Of a stretch of 16,027 nucleotides of DNA, positions 1 to 7,062 are shown piece after piece (the stretch's first letter is position 1; the number at the start of each line of letters is the position of its first letter). The position numbers and the translations under genes are program-made. The stretch spans positions 1 to 16,027 of the forward strand of contig JAKIVF010000082.1 of NCBI GenBank assembly GCA_021647145.1. The letters are read 5' to 3'. The notes beneath the pieces are model-generated. The model was not told the DNA's origin. It made no database searches and saw only the letters and a list, made by a program, of their open reading frames with translations. The DNA comes from Methylococcaceae bacterium (GTDB taxonomy: Bacteria; Pseudomonadota; Gammaproteobacteria; Methylococcales; Methylomonadaceae).

Positions 1-647
1 TTAACCCGACCTTCCTGCTGGATAATGCGCCATTGTGGCAATTCTTCTGTAACTAGAGCTTCTGCTCCATTTTCCCGATGATACATCACCTTACATTTAC
101 CATCAGAAATACCAGTATCAAACCATTTGATATTAATGCCTGATTCCATGACATTAGTACCAATTAAAATCTTTGTATTGCCTTCCTCAGGCGGACGTGT
201 TGCAAGCTCCCGCTCTTCCATATCCATGTCACCATAGATAGTTTCCACCTCAACATTTTTCATGCCTCTGGATTGCAACATTTCTCGTAGGTTTTCCGCA
301 GTTTTTTCACACTCCCCAACCCCAGGGCGGAAAATAGCAATACCTTTTCTGTCTTCGTTCTGAATTAAATTAATCGCCAGATTTTCAACTGATTTTTCAC
401 CTTTAACACCACCTGATGCTTTTGCTGCAGAAGCATCAACATAAAGAATTTTTGGTTGAAAATTGGCAGCCGGAAAATTGGAGTCAAATTCAGATGATTC
501 ATCTGAAGATTTTGCTGATTCATCCGTAAATATAACTTTGGGTTCAAAATTAGTAGCAGGGTACTGGCTATCATCACTGTTAGCAAAAGCGGGCAGGGGG
601 ATTGAAACGAAAGCTGTAATTAACAGACTCAAGAGTTTATTTTTCAT
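1..647 (-). CDS. Secreted helicase-like protein (DEAH/NS3-type RecA2 domain), partial, runs off left edge
   Basis: 215 codons are visible from ATG 645-647 to the window edge; the C-terminus lies outside. Residues 1-22 form a textbook Sec signal peptide: basic MKNK, a hydrophobic core, and an AFA cleavage site before NSDD. Residues 29-76 hold a low-complexity linker with two copies of a PA-NF-PK-(I/V)-D-SA repeat. Residues 88-215 resemble the second RecA-like domain of DEAH/HrpB/viral superfamily 2 helicases: motif IV-like GIAIFRPGVGE (102-112), motif V ILIGTNVMESGINI (160-173) and the start of motif VI QQEGRV (210-215). The first RecA domain, with Walker A and DExH, is absent before this part; the preceding 118 bp do not contain it. 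An ATP-driven helicase would need that domain, so the role is unknown; an exported nucleic-acid-binding protein or effector is inference. No Shine-Dalgarno is visible. Confidence 0.7.
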   Translation of the reverse strand, partial: MKNKLLSLLITAFVSIPLPAFANSDDSQYPATNFEPKVIFTDESAKSSDESSEFDSNFPAANFQPKILYVDASAAKASGGVKGEKSVENLAINLIQNEDRKGIAIFRPGVGECEKTAENLREMLQSRGMKNVEVETIYGDMDMEERELATRPPEEGNTKILIGTNVMESGINIKWFDTGISDGKCKVMYHRENGAEALVTEELPQWRIIQQEGRV

Positions 648-651
648 TTTT

Positions 652-679
652 TGTATAATACCAATAGGTTGAATGTCAA
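652..679 (-). promoter_or_regulatory. Candidate sigma-70 promoter for the secreted helicase-like gene
   Basis: On the minus strand, a perfect TTGACA (674-679) lies 16 bp before TATACA (652-657). Transcription would begin about at the ATG at 647, giving a leaderless message, which fits the lack of a ribosome binding site. This is a pattern match in AT-rich DNA only. Confidence 0.3.
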
Positions 680-765
680 AGAAATAAAAATGTCTTGTCC
701 CCAGTATCGTGTATTTTTTTTGTATTCGCAACTTTTTTTAATGGCCGCGGGTGTGGCATATTGAC

Positions 766-1503
766 CTAAAGAAGTGTTTTTATATCAGGATGCTCATTTA
801 ATAATTGTTGACGAAAATCTTCAATCGCATCTTCATTCTTGCGTTCTTTTCTAGGGATAGTGACATCAATTTCACTGATCACTGACATAGGCGGTGTTGA
901 GAGAAAAATCAGACGGTCTGCTAGGGTGATAGCTTCGCGCAAGTCATGAGTAACAAATAGAATAGTATGGGGTCGTTGTTGCCATAATTTAAGTAATGAA
1001 TTTCTAACCTGACGAGCTGTAGGTGGATCTAATGATACAAAAGGTTCGTCCATTAATAGAATGTCTGGGTTAATTGCAAATGCACGGATAATTGAGACTC
1101 GGCGACTCATACCTAGAGAAAGGTGCTCTGGATAGGCGTGTTGATGCTCTGTCAGTTGCATAGAATTAAGAAGTGAATCAATATATTTTCTAGACTGGTG
1201 GTTATTTAATACTAGCTCAATGTTTTCCCTAACGGTACGCCAAGGCAGTAAACGTGGGTTTTGAAAAATATAGCCAATGGTAGGGAGAAATTGAGGTTTG
1301 TCGAGACGTATTTCACCTTCATAATCATTATCTAGGTTGGCGATAATATTTAATAATGTTGTTTTGCCACAACCAGAAGGACCGACCAGACAAACAAATT
1401 GATTTTTATTTAATTTTAAATTTAAATTAGAAATAGCAGTATTTTTTTGTGAATCAGCCGTTGTATACGTTTTGTTTTTAATATTAATATACATGCCCGT
1501 CAT
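766..1503 (-). CDS. ABC transporter ATP-binding protein (SsuB/TauB/NrtD class)
   Basis: This cytoplasmic ATPase powers the importer encoded with the next two genes. In the 245-residue product starting at 1503, Walker A GPSGCGKT is at 41-48, the Q-loop glutamine at 81, the signature at 128-132, Walker B ILLMDE at 148-153 and the switch histidine in VTHD at 186. The signature reads LSLGM rather than the usual LSGGM, a mild departure. I chose ATG 1503 because it overlaps the permease stop as ATGA and has AAGGTGG just upstream; a GTG at 1512 would add three residues and is less likely. Length and motifs fit nitrate/sulfonate/taurine-type ATPases. Substrate cannot be read from this subunit. No strong terminator follows the gene. 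Confidence 0.9.
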   Translation of the reverse strand: MTGMYINIKNKTYTTADSQKNTAISNLNLKLNKNQFVCLVGPSGCGKTTLLNIIANLDNDYEGEIRLDKPQFLPTIGYIFQNPRLLPWRTVRENIELVLNNHQSRKYIDSLLNSMQLTEHQHAYPEHLSLGMSRRVSIIRAFAINPDILLMDEPFVSLDPPTARQVRNSLLKLWQQRPHTILFVTHDLREAITLADRLIFLSTPPMSVISEIDVTIPRKERKNEDAIEDFRQQLLNEHPDIKTLL

Positions 1504-2240
1504 CGTCGCCACCTTAAAGCTTTTTTATCCAGGGGTTTTAAGATAAGTAACTCAATGCCCTGGATAACTATGATAAATGCGATGGTGTAAGCTAAAATAC
1601 TGGCAACATCAAATAACTGAAAAAATAGATGTAATTGATAACCCATGCCATCACTACGGCCTAGAAGTTCTACCACTAAGATGATTTTCCAGATTAAGGC
1701 TAAGCCTGATCGAGTGGCAGCCATCACAAAAGGATGAAGTTGTGGCCAAATCACATGGAAGAAGGTTTTTTGTTTTGTAAAGTGGTAACTGCGTGCCATT
1801 TCTAATAGGTCTTTGTCCAGTGCTCTTGTGCCTTCTCTTAGGGTAACAATAACATTGGGTATTTTATTGATCACTACAGCGAGAATAGCTGCTGATTCGA
1901 TGAGGCCAAACCAGACATAACATAAAATAATAGTGACTAACGCAGGGATATTTAAAAAAATCACTAACCAATTATCAAAAAAAGCGTCTATTTTTTTGTT
2001 TAGGCCGAGTGTAATGCCTATCGCACAGCCTAAAATCATGGCAATAGAAAAGCTGATGATTAATCGCAATAAGGTAATACCTAAATGATATGGAAGTTGT
2101 CCTGATTCAATTTCTTGCCATAGAACCTGTAGAACCAAAACTGGGGTAGGTAGGGTGTTATCATTAATTAGAATAGCTAAACCGTGCCAGATTGCGATTA
2201 ATAAGAAAAATGAAAAAAGTGATAAAGTTTTATTAAGCAT
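1500..2240 (-). CDS. ABC transporter permease (SsuC/TauC/NrtB class, BPD_transp_1)
   Basis: A 246-residue inner-membrane protein with about six hydrophobic segments, beginning with one at residues 5-25. The cytoplasmic EAA-type coupling loop, REGTRALDKDLLEMA followed by HVIWPQL, spans about 135-168 and contacts the ATPase. Length and loop sequence fit the single-permease importers for nitrate, sulfonate, taurine or thiamine precursors. Its stop overlaps the ATPase start by 4 bp, indicating translational coupling, and it starts 15 bp after the binding-protein gene. The ribosome binding site is weak. The class is clear, but the transported compound is not. Confidence 0.9.
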   Translation of the reverse strand: MLNKTLSLFSFFLLIAIWHGLAILINDNTLPTPVLVLQVLWQEIESGQLPYHLGITLLRLIISFSIAMILGCAIGITLGLNKKIDAFFDNWLVIFLNIPALVTIILCYVWFGLIESAAILAVVINKIPNVIVTLREGTRALDKDLLEMARSYHFTKQKTFFHVIWPQLHPFVMAATRSGLALIWKIILVVELLGRSDGMGYQLHLFFQLFDVASILAYTIAFIIVIQGIELLILKPLDKKALRWRR

Positions 2241-2255
2241 TTGTAATTAATGTAC

Positions 2256-3224
2256 TTAATCCATTGTCCAAAAAGTACCCGGTTGCAGAGTTTCTGAGTT
2301 ACCCGTTAATTTATTGTTACTGAGTTTGCGTAAAATTGTATAAATTGTAGCTGCTGCTTGTTGCCCTTTTTTACCCCATTGTTTTATACGGCCTTCACAA
2401 TAACGAGTGCGTAATGTAGTTTGCGTAGCGGGGTCTTTTGTCTTAGTGAGAGGAATAATTTTCTGCCATACCTCGTCAGATTGACAAAGTTGATTTTTGG
2501 CTTGTTGAGTTGCGATTAAAAATGAATTAATAGCCACTTTATGTTCATTTGCCCAGCTCTGGCTAAATACATAGCCTAAGGTAGGAACCTCTTGTTTTAT
2601 TTTTAATTGTTGCAAAATTTCTTTTCCACTGATGATTTGTTGGTAGCCAATGGCTTCTAATTTAGCCGCATAATGCCAGTAAGTAATAATGGCATCCACA
2701 CGGTTTTTAGCAATTTGTTGGCTGAGCAAAGGAGGTGCGGCAAAAATTTTTTCCACTGATAAATTAAGATCTACACGATTTTTTTGTTTAGCCAAGGCTT
2801 GTAATAGTAACCAGTTTTTATCTAGTTCCCCTCCTGCAATACCTAATTTTTTACCTTTTAGGTCGGTTAAGGATTTTATATCGCTATTTTTAGGAACGAC
2901 TAAAGCACCTGATGTAGTGGAATAAGGGTAAAAAGTAAAGTCAGACCCTGTAGATCGTAGTCTAGATACCCAAACCCAGTCTGAAACAATCATATCGACT
3001 GCACCGGATTGCAGCGCAATTTTTCCAGCTTGCGGGTTGGCTACAGAGCGTATTTCTAGTTTAAAGTTAGTATTATCAAGTAAATTTTGGTTTTTAAGCG
3101 TCTCTAATTCCCAAGTGACTGTACCAAATGCTAATACACCCAGTCGAATGGTTGTTTTTTCATTTGCAAAACTAATTGTGGAAAAGGTTGTTAAACAATA
3201 AAAAAGAAAAAATTTGAATTTCAT
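2256..3224 (-). CDS. ABC transporter periplasmic substrate-binding protein (NMT1/SsuA-like)
   Basis: The first gene of the transporter operon encodes a 322-residue protein with a Sec signal peptide at 1-20 (basic KFK, hydrophobic stretch, SFA before NEKT). The mature part reads as a type II periplasmic binding protein of the NMT1/taurine/sulfonate class: IRLGVLAFGTVTWEL near the N-terminus, ALQSGAVDMIVSDWVWVSR in the middle of lobe 1, then DLKGKKLGIAGG and a crossover into lobe 2. The protein has no lipobox and should be soluble in the periplasm. The tryptophan-rich SDWVWVSR stretch may help shape the binding site (inference). Known family ligands include aliphatic sulfonates, taurine, nitrate and pyrimidine precursors; nothing adjacent points to one. 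It is transcribed divergently from moaA across 130 bp. Confidence 0.85.
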   Translation of the reverse strand: MKFKFFLFYCLTTFSTISFANEKTTIRLGVLAFGTVTWELETLKNQNLLDNTNFKLEIRSVANPQAGKIALQSGAVDMIVSDWVWVSRLRSTGSDFTFYPYSTTSGALVVPKNSDIKSLTDLKGKKLGIAGGELDKNWLLLQALAKQKNRVDLNLSVEKIFAAPPLLSQQIAKNRVDAIITYWHYAAKLEAIGYQQIISGKEILQQLKIKQEVPTLGYVFSQSWANEHKVAINSFLIATQQAKNQLCQSDEVWQKIIPLTKTKDPATQTTLRTRYCEGRIKQWGKKGQQAAATIYTILRKLSNNKLTGNSETLQPGTFWTMD

Positions 3225-3354
3225 ATGAATTAATTTGTTTTGTAAAACTCTATATTAAAGTCTATTTTATCGTTAGATTAGAGTAGATGCGAGAATGATT
3301 AATAGAATATGATAAAATTCTCAAATTCAGTTAGTTTCAAGACAGTGGTATGAG

Positions 3355-4362
3355 ATGAGTAGTTCCCCAGAAATAACTCAGTTAGTTGACCGGTTTGGTA
3401 GAGTCGTCGATTATCTGAGAATATCCATTACAGATCGTTGTGATTTTCGTTGTGTCTATTGCATGGCTGAAGAGATGACTTTCTTGCCGCGTGCGCAATT
3501 ATTAACATTAGAAGAAATTGACTTTGTGGCTCGTGCTTTTGCTGATTTAGGGGTTAAAAAGATACGTGTAACAGGGGGAGAGCCATTAATCAAAAAAGGT
3601 GTGCTAGGTTTATTAGAAAACTTGGGGAAGATAGAATCGCTTAATGAACTAGTGTTAACAACCAATGGCTCTAAGCTTGAAGAAATGGCTGAATCATTAA
3701 AGAATGCAGGTGTAAAAAGAATTAATATCAGTCTTGATACACTGGATGCAGATAAATTTAAACAGATTACCCGAACCGGTGATTTGAAAAAAGTTTTAAA
3801 AGGCATTCAGACAGTAATAAAAGTAGGTTTTGATCGAATCAAATTAAATGCAGTTATTTTAAAAAATCGTAATCACCAAGAAGTCACGAATTTAGTGCAA
3901 TTTGCAATTGATAATGAAATTGATATTAGTTTCATAGAAGAAATGCCTTTGGGCATTGTTGATGATCATAATCGAGCAGAAGTTTATTATTCAAGTGATT
4001 TAATTAAAGCTGATTTAGAAAAAAACTATAAATTAAACTCTATTGCAGATAAGACAGGCGGTCCATCGGTCTATTCTATTGTGGTTGGCACAAATACCAG
4101 AGTAGGATTTATTTCTCCACATAGTGCTAATTTTTGCAGTACCTGTAATCGGGTAAGATTAACAGCAGAAGGGCGTTTGCTGCTTTGTCTGGGGAATGAG
4201 CATTCGGTTGATTTAAAACAAGTGATTAGAGCTAATCCCGGCAATATGGAAAAACTCAAAGAAACTATTGTTGACTCTATGAAGATTAAACCAGAAAAGC
4301 ATGAGTTTGATCTTAACGAACAGCCTATTCTAATGAGGCATATGAATGCAACTGGTGGATAA
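3355..4362 (+). CDS. moaA: GTP 3',8-cyclase MoaA (molybdenum cofactor biosynthesis)
   Basis: A radical-SAM enzyme that, with MoaC, turns GTP into cyclic pyranopterin monophosphate, the first step of molybdenum cofactor synthesis. The N-terminal CxxxCxxC cluster motif is at C29, C33, C36 (CDFRCVYC); the MoaA-specific C-terminal cluster that binds GTP is C261, C264 and C278 with the expected x2/x13 spacing. GGEP after RVT and the terminal Gly-Gly are also present. At 335 residues it matches the usual length. An ATG at 3350 is followed directly by a stop, so 3355 is the start. No other moa or moe gene lies within the window, so the rest of the pathway must be elsewhere. The 3' side has only an A/T hairpin. 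Confidence 0.96.
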   Translation: MSSSPEITQLVDRFGRVVDYLRISITDRCDFRCVYCMAEEMTFLPRAQLLTLEEIDFVARAFADLGVKKIRVTGGEPLIKKGVLGLLENLGKIESLNELVLTTNGSKLEEMAESLKNAGVKRINISLDTLDADKFKQITRTGDLKKVLKGIQTVIKVGFDRIKLNAVILKNRNHQEVTNLVQFAIDNEIDISFIEEMPLGIVDDHNRAEVYYSSDLIKADLEKNYKLNSIADKTGGPSVYSIVVGTNTRVGFISPHSANFCSTCNRVRLTAEGRLLLCLGNEHSVDLKQVIRANPGNMEKLKETIVDSMKIKPEKHEFDLNEQPILMRHMNATGG

Positions 4363-4490
4363 TATTTAACTTTTTTTTTGAAAAAAGTAAATTGTCAGTT
4401 ATCCTATTTAGGTATGGAGATTAAATATTCAAGTGCAAGTAATTTAATTTTCACTCCTTAAATAATTAATAGGATTTAATTAATCACCTG

Positions 4491-5108
4491 ATGAATATAG
4501 AATATAAAGCTCACCCATGGCATGGTATTAGTGCTGGCGAAAAAACACCTGACATAGTTACTGCCTTTATAGAAATTGTGCCTTCCGATACTGTCAAATA
4601 TGAGATTGATAAAGAGACTGGATATCTTAAAATAGATCGTCCTCAAAAGTTTTCAAATGCAATTCCCACTCTTTATGGTTTTATTCCACGTACTTATTGC
4701 GGCGAAACCGTTGCAGCATATGCCCGCGATAAAGCCAGTGGAGTAGAGGTAAAAAAAGGTGATGGTGATCCATTGGATATTTGTGTTTTGAGTGAACGTA
4801 ATGTATCTCATGGGAATATTATTTTACCTGCAATTCCTATTGGTGGTTTTAGAATGATAGATCATGGTGAGGCAGACGATAAAATTATAGCGGTGATGAA
4901 AGGAGATGAGTTTTATATGCAGTGGAATGATGTATCTGATTGTCCAGTATCTTATATTAATAGATTAAAACACTACTTTTTGACTTATAAAAACCTTCCT
5001 GGGGAAGAAAGTGTTTGTGAAATTACTCATGTTTATGGACGTAAAGAGGCGCATGAAGTGATCCGGCGGTCTTTGTCAGATTATAATACTTACTGCGAGT
5101 CTATATAA
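4491..5108 (+). CDS. ppa: Inorganic pyrophosphatase, family I
   Basis: Soluble Mg-dependent enzyme hydrolysing pyrophosphate to two phosphates, which pulls biosynthetic reactions forward. The family signature DGDPLDICVL places the metal aspartates at D91, D93 and D96; KYEIDKETGYLKIDRP (36-51) and YGFIPRTYCG (62-71) supply the usual phosphate-binding Lys, Glu, Arg and Tyr; GEADDKIIAV holds a further acidic pair. The 205 residues exceed the about 176 of the E. coli enzyme, mainly through an N-terminal extension of about 20 residues and a longer C-terminus. The sequence departs from the E. coli form and is closer to the longer variants; an organism may carry a second pyrophosphatase. It lies 128 bp after moaA and 66 bp before yajD, so linkage to either is uncertain. 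Confidence 0.92.
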   Translation: MNIEYKAHPWHGISAGEKTPDIVTAFIEIVPSDTVKYEIDKETGYLKIDRPQKFSNAIPTLYGFIPRTYCGETVAAYARDKASGVEVKKGDGDPLDICVLSERNVSHGNIILPAIPIGGFRMIDHGEADDKIIAVMKGDEFYMQWNDVSDCPVSYINRLKHYFLTYKNLPGEESVCEITHVYGRKEAHEVIRRSLSDYNTYCESI

Positions 5109-5174
5109 TATATACAATTAAGTTAAGTTTTCTTTGTATAATTGTAAGTGTAGCAATGTACGATTGATTAAAAA

Positions 5175-5540
5175 ATGACAAAACAAGTAAGTGCAGATGA
5201 CATTATTTCACAAGCACGAAAATATAAAGAAGATCGAGAAAAAAACTATAGAGAAAAAGCGTTAAAGCTTTATCCTTGGGTTTGCGGTCGATGTACACGT
5301 GAGTTTACTCATGCTAATTTGAGTGAGTTAACAGTCCATCATAGAAACCATGACCATGATGATAATCCAGAAGATGGAAGTAACTGGGAGTTATTATGTA
5401 TTTATTGTCATGACAATGAGCATTCTCGATATGAAGAGCAAGTAAGGTATGGTGTTCAAAACTCAGCTGAAGCTGAAGATCATGGTGGGGATGCAACATT
5501 TAGCCCTTTTGCCGATTTAAAAGGAATGATGAAAAAATAA
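5175..5540 (+). CDS. yajD: YajD-like HNH nuclease family protein
   Basis: A 121-residue zinc-finger HNH protein very close to E. coli YajD along most of its length, including KALKLYPWVCGRC, ELTVHH, NPEDGSNWELLCIYCHD and the C-terminal PFADLKGMM. C37/C40 and C75/C78 form the zinc site; H55-H56, N70 and H79 are the HNH catalytic-type residues. The family is presumed to cut or bind DNA, but its cellular role has not been settled as far as I know. The first 18 residues are less conserved. It is the first of four closely spaced genes, ending 5 bp before tag, which suggests a link to DNA repair. Confidence 0.9.
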   Translation: MTKQVSADDIISQARKYKEDREKNYREKALKLYPWVCGRCTREFTHANLSELTVHHRNHDHDDNPEDGSNWELLCIYCHDNEHSRYEEQVRYGVQNSAEAEDHGGDATFSPFADLKGMMKK

Positions 5541-5545
5541 ATGCA

Positions 5546-6115
5546 ATGAAAAAGTGTCAGTGGGCAGTTTCATCTGAATTAGAAGAAAAATATCATGATT
5601 TAGAATGGGGAGTGCCGGTACATGATGATCGTTTATTGTTTGAATTATTAATTCTTGAGGGAGCTCAAGCAGGTTTAAGTTGGTCGACTATCTTAAATAA
5701 ACGTGATGGGTATAGAAAGGCGTTCGATAATTTTGATGTGCAGTTGGTGTCTCAATATAATGATGAGAAAATTCAACTGCTATTGAATAACCCTGAGATC
5801 ATTAGAAATAAATTAAAGGTAAATGCTGCGATTAAAAATGCGAATGCATTTATAGCTATTCAACAAGAATACGGTAGTTTTGATCGTTATATTTGGCAGT
5901 TTGTAGAGGGTGCCGTTATACAAAATGATTGGCAACATTTTAATCAAATACCTGCCGTTACACGTGAATCAAAAATGATGAGTAAAAATTTGAAGCAAAA
6001 AGGCTTTAAGTTTGTTGGAGAAACAATCTGTTATGCTTATATGCAGGCAGTGGGAATGGTAAATGATCATACTGTGGATTGTTTTAGGCACAAACAACTA
6101 TCAGGAAACCAATGA
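5546..6115 (+). CDS. tag: DNA-3-methyladenine glycosylase I (Tag)
   Basis: Base-excision repair enzyme that removes 3-methyladenine from alkylated DNA. The family pattern is almost complete: MKKCQWA, YHDLEWGVPVHDD, LILEGAQAGLSW and the C-terminal VNDHTVDCFRH. The zinc ligands C4, H17, H175 and C179 and the conserved E38 fall at the same numbers as in E. coli Tag, and 189 residues matches the normal length. A preceding ATG at 5541 is followed by an in-frame stop after two codons, so 5546 is the start. The stop overlaps the next start as ATGA, indicating coupled translation with the HugZ-like gene. Confidence 0.96.
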   Translation: MKKCQWAVSSELEEKYHDLEWGVPVHDDRLLFELLILEGAQAGLSWSTILNKRDGYRKAFDNFDVQLVSQYNDEKIQLLLNNPEIIRNKLKVNAAIKNANAFIAIQQEYGSFDRYIWQFVEGAVIQNDWQHFNQIPAVTRESKMMSKNLKQKGFKFVGETICYAYMQAVGMVNDHTVDCFRHKQLSGNQ

Positions 6116-6603
6116 CTGATATTGATAAGCAGGAACAGGAAGAACATACTCAAAATTATCAGCATCTTATTAAAAGCCAGCAAACATTATTGCTGGCAAC
6201 AGTTTCCAGTCATGCTGAGCCAGAATGTAGTTATGCGCCCTTTGTAACAGATGAACATAAGGTGTTTTATATTTTTGTCAGTGAATTAGCAATCCATACA
6301 AAAAATATGATAGAGACACAGAAGGCCAGTATCTTATTCATTAAGCCAGAGCATGAAACGAAGAATTTTTTTGTTCGAGAGCGAGTTATTTTTGATTGTA
6401 TAATTAGCGAAATTCAGCAAAATGATGAACTTTATAATAGGCAGCTAAGTCAGATGAATGATCAGTTTGGTGAGACTGTCGAGCTATTAAGGAGTTTGCC
6501 GGATTTTCACTTATTAGCTTTAACTCCCGTTAAAGGCAGGTATATTGCTGGCTTTGGAAAAGCATTTATGATTAATATGACAGATGGGTCGCTTGGTTTT
6601 TAA
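6112..6603 (+). CDS. HugZ/HutZ-like FMN-binding split-barrel protein (pyridoxamine-phosphate-oxidase fold)
   Basis: A 163-residue cytoplasmic protein of the flavin-reductase-like split-barrel family. QQTLLLATVSSHAEPECSYAPFV and the following VFYIFVSELAIHTKNM form the first half of the barrel, SILFIKPEHETKNFFVRERV the second, and the closing segment FHLLALTPVKGRYIAGFGKAF is characteristic of heme-utilisation proteins HugZ and HutZ, which bind and degrade heme. The C-terminal DUF2470 domain found in longer HugZ proteins is absent, as in HutZ. Heme binding is family inference; the key residues cannot be fixed by eye. It overlaps tag by 4 bp and ends 1 bp before the rhodanese gene, so all three should be co-transcribed. 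No heme transport genes are nearby. Confidence 0.82.
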   Translation: MTDIDKQEQEEHTQNYQHLIKSQQTLLLATVSSHAEPECSYAPFVTDEHKVFYIFVSELAIHTKNMIETQKASILFIKPEHETKNFFVRERVIFDCIISEIQQNDELYNRQLSQMNDQFGETVELLRSLPDFHLLALTPVKGRYIAGFGKAFMINMTDGSLGF

Positions 6604-6604
6604 T

Positions 6605-7009
6605 ATGAAAAACAGAATGAATAAAGTTTTATTGATAGTTAGTGTTTTATTTTTATTGGGTTGTGCGTCTGATAGAGAGGGTTATATGCAAAAAAGTGAA
6701 TTGATGTCGCAAATCGAAAAAGGACAAGCGCCTATTATTATTGATGTACGGTCATCTTCTGAATATCAGGCGGGACATGTCCCTGGGGCGATCCATATTC
6801 CTTTCTGGACAGCGTTTACTACTGATGAAACGGATAATTATGAAAAGAAAGATTTGGTGGTTATGTACTGTGAACACGGGCCAAGGGCTGGTATTGCAAA
6901 ACTGGCTTTAAGTTTATCTGGATTTGAAAATATTAGCTACTTGGATGGGCATATGACGGCATGGAGAAAGTCTGGTTTACCTATAGAGGCAGATCAAAAA
7001 AAAGAATAA
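6605..7009 (+). CDS. Rhodanese-domain lipoprotein
   Basis: A 134-residue single-domain rhodanese tethered to the cell envelope. Residues 1-20 are a lipoprotein signal with lipobox LLGC, C20 being the lipidated cysteine; alanine at +2 suggests the outer membrane. The domain carries IIIDVRSSSEYQAGHVPGAIHIPF (44-67) and the active-site loop CEHGPR with catalytic C89. Rhodaneses transfer sulfane sulfur through such a cysteine persulfide; the periplasmic substrate is unknown. I chose ATG 6605, directly after the HugZ-like stop, because an earlier ATG at 6584 overlaps that gene and lengthens the signal n-region. ATG 6617 also gives a good lipoprotein signal. Confidence 0.85.
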   Translation: MKNRMNKVLLIVSVLFLLGCASDREGYMQKSELMSQIEKGQAPIIIDVRSSSEYQAGHVPGAIHIPFWTAFTTDETDNYEKKDLVVMYCEHGPRAGIAKLALSLSGFENISYLDGHMTAWRKSGLPIEADQKKE

Positions 7010-7035
7010 TAGAGGCTAGTTGAGCCAAAAATGCT

Positions 7036-7047
7036 TCACCTAGGTGA
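7036..7047. repeat. Perfect 12-bp palindrome between convergent genes
   Basis: TCACCTAGGTGA is its own reverse complement and lies in the 53 bp between the convergent rhodanese and HxxxH-protein genes, followed by a T-rich stretch. It could form a short hairpin (four base pairs around CTAG) and act as a weak terminator, or be a dimeric protein site. Too short to decide. Confidence 0.4.
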
Positions 7048-7062
7048 GAATATATATTTTTT

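Noticed and set aside
365..672. Open frames on both strands (365-586 minus, 463-672 plus)
   Set aside because: They lie within the signal-peptide/helicase-like gene in other frames, have low-complexity or unconvincing products, and the signal peptide plus helicase motifs support the other frame.
727..765. GC-rich hairpin with A-run as terminator of the ABC operon
   Set aside because: Only a 3-bp stem can be drawn around the GCCACACCCGCGGC stretch, so the structure is not convincing.
4369..4388. Hairpin ACTTTTTT / AAAAAAGT after moaA as a terminator
   Set aside because: The stem is A/T only and no T-run follows it; too weak to call an intrinsic terminator.
5113..5146. Inverted repeat TACAATTA / TAATTGTA between ppa and yajD
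   Set aside because: Eight A/T-rich base pairs with an 18-base loop are expected by chance in this DNA.
6584..6604. Earlier start for the rhodanese lipoprotein
   Set aside because: It overlaps the HugZ-like gene and adds seven residues before the lipoprotein signal without a better ribosome binding site.
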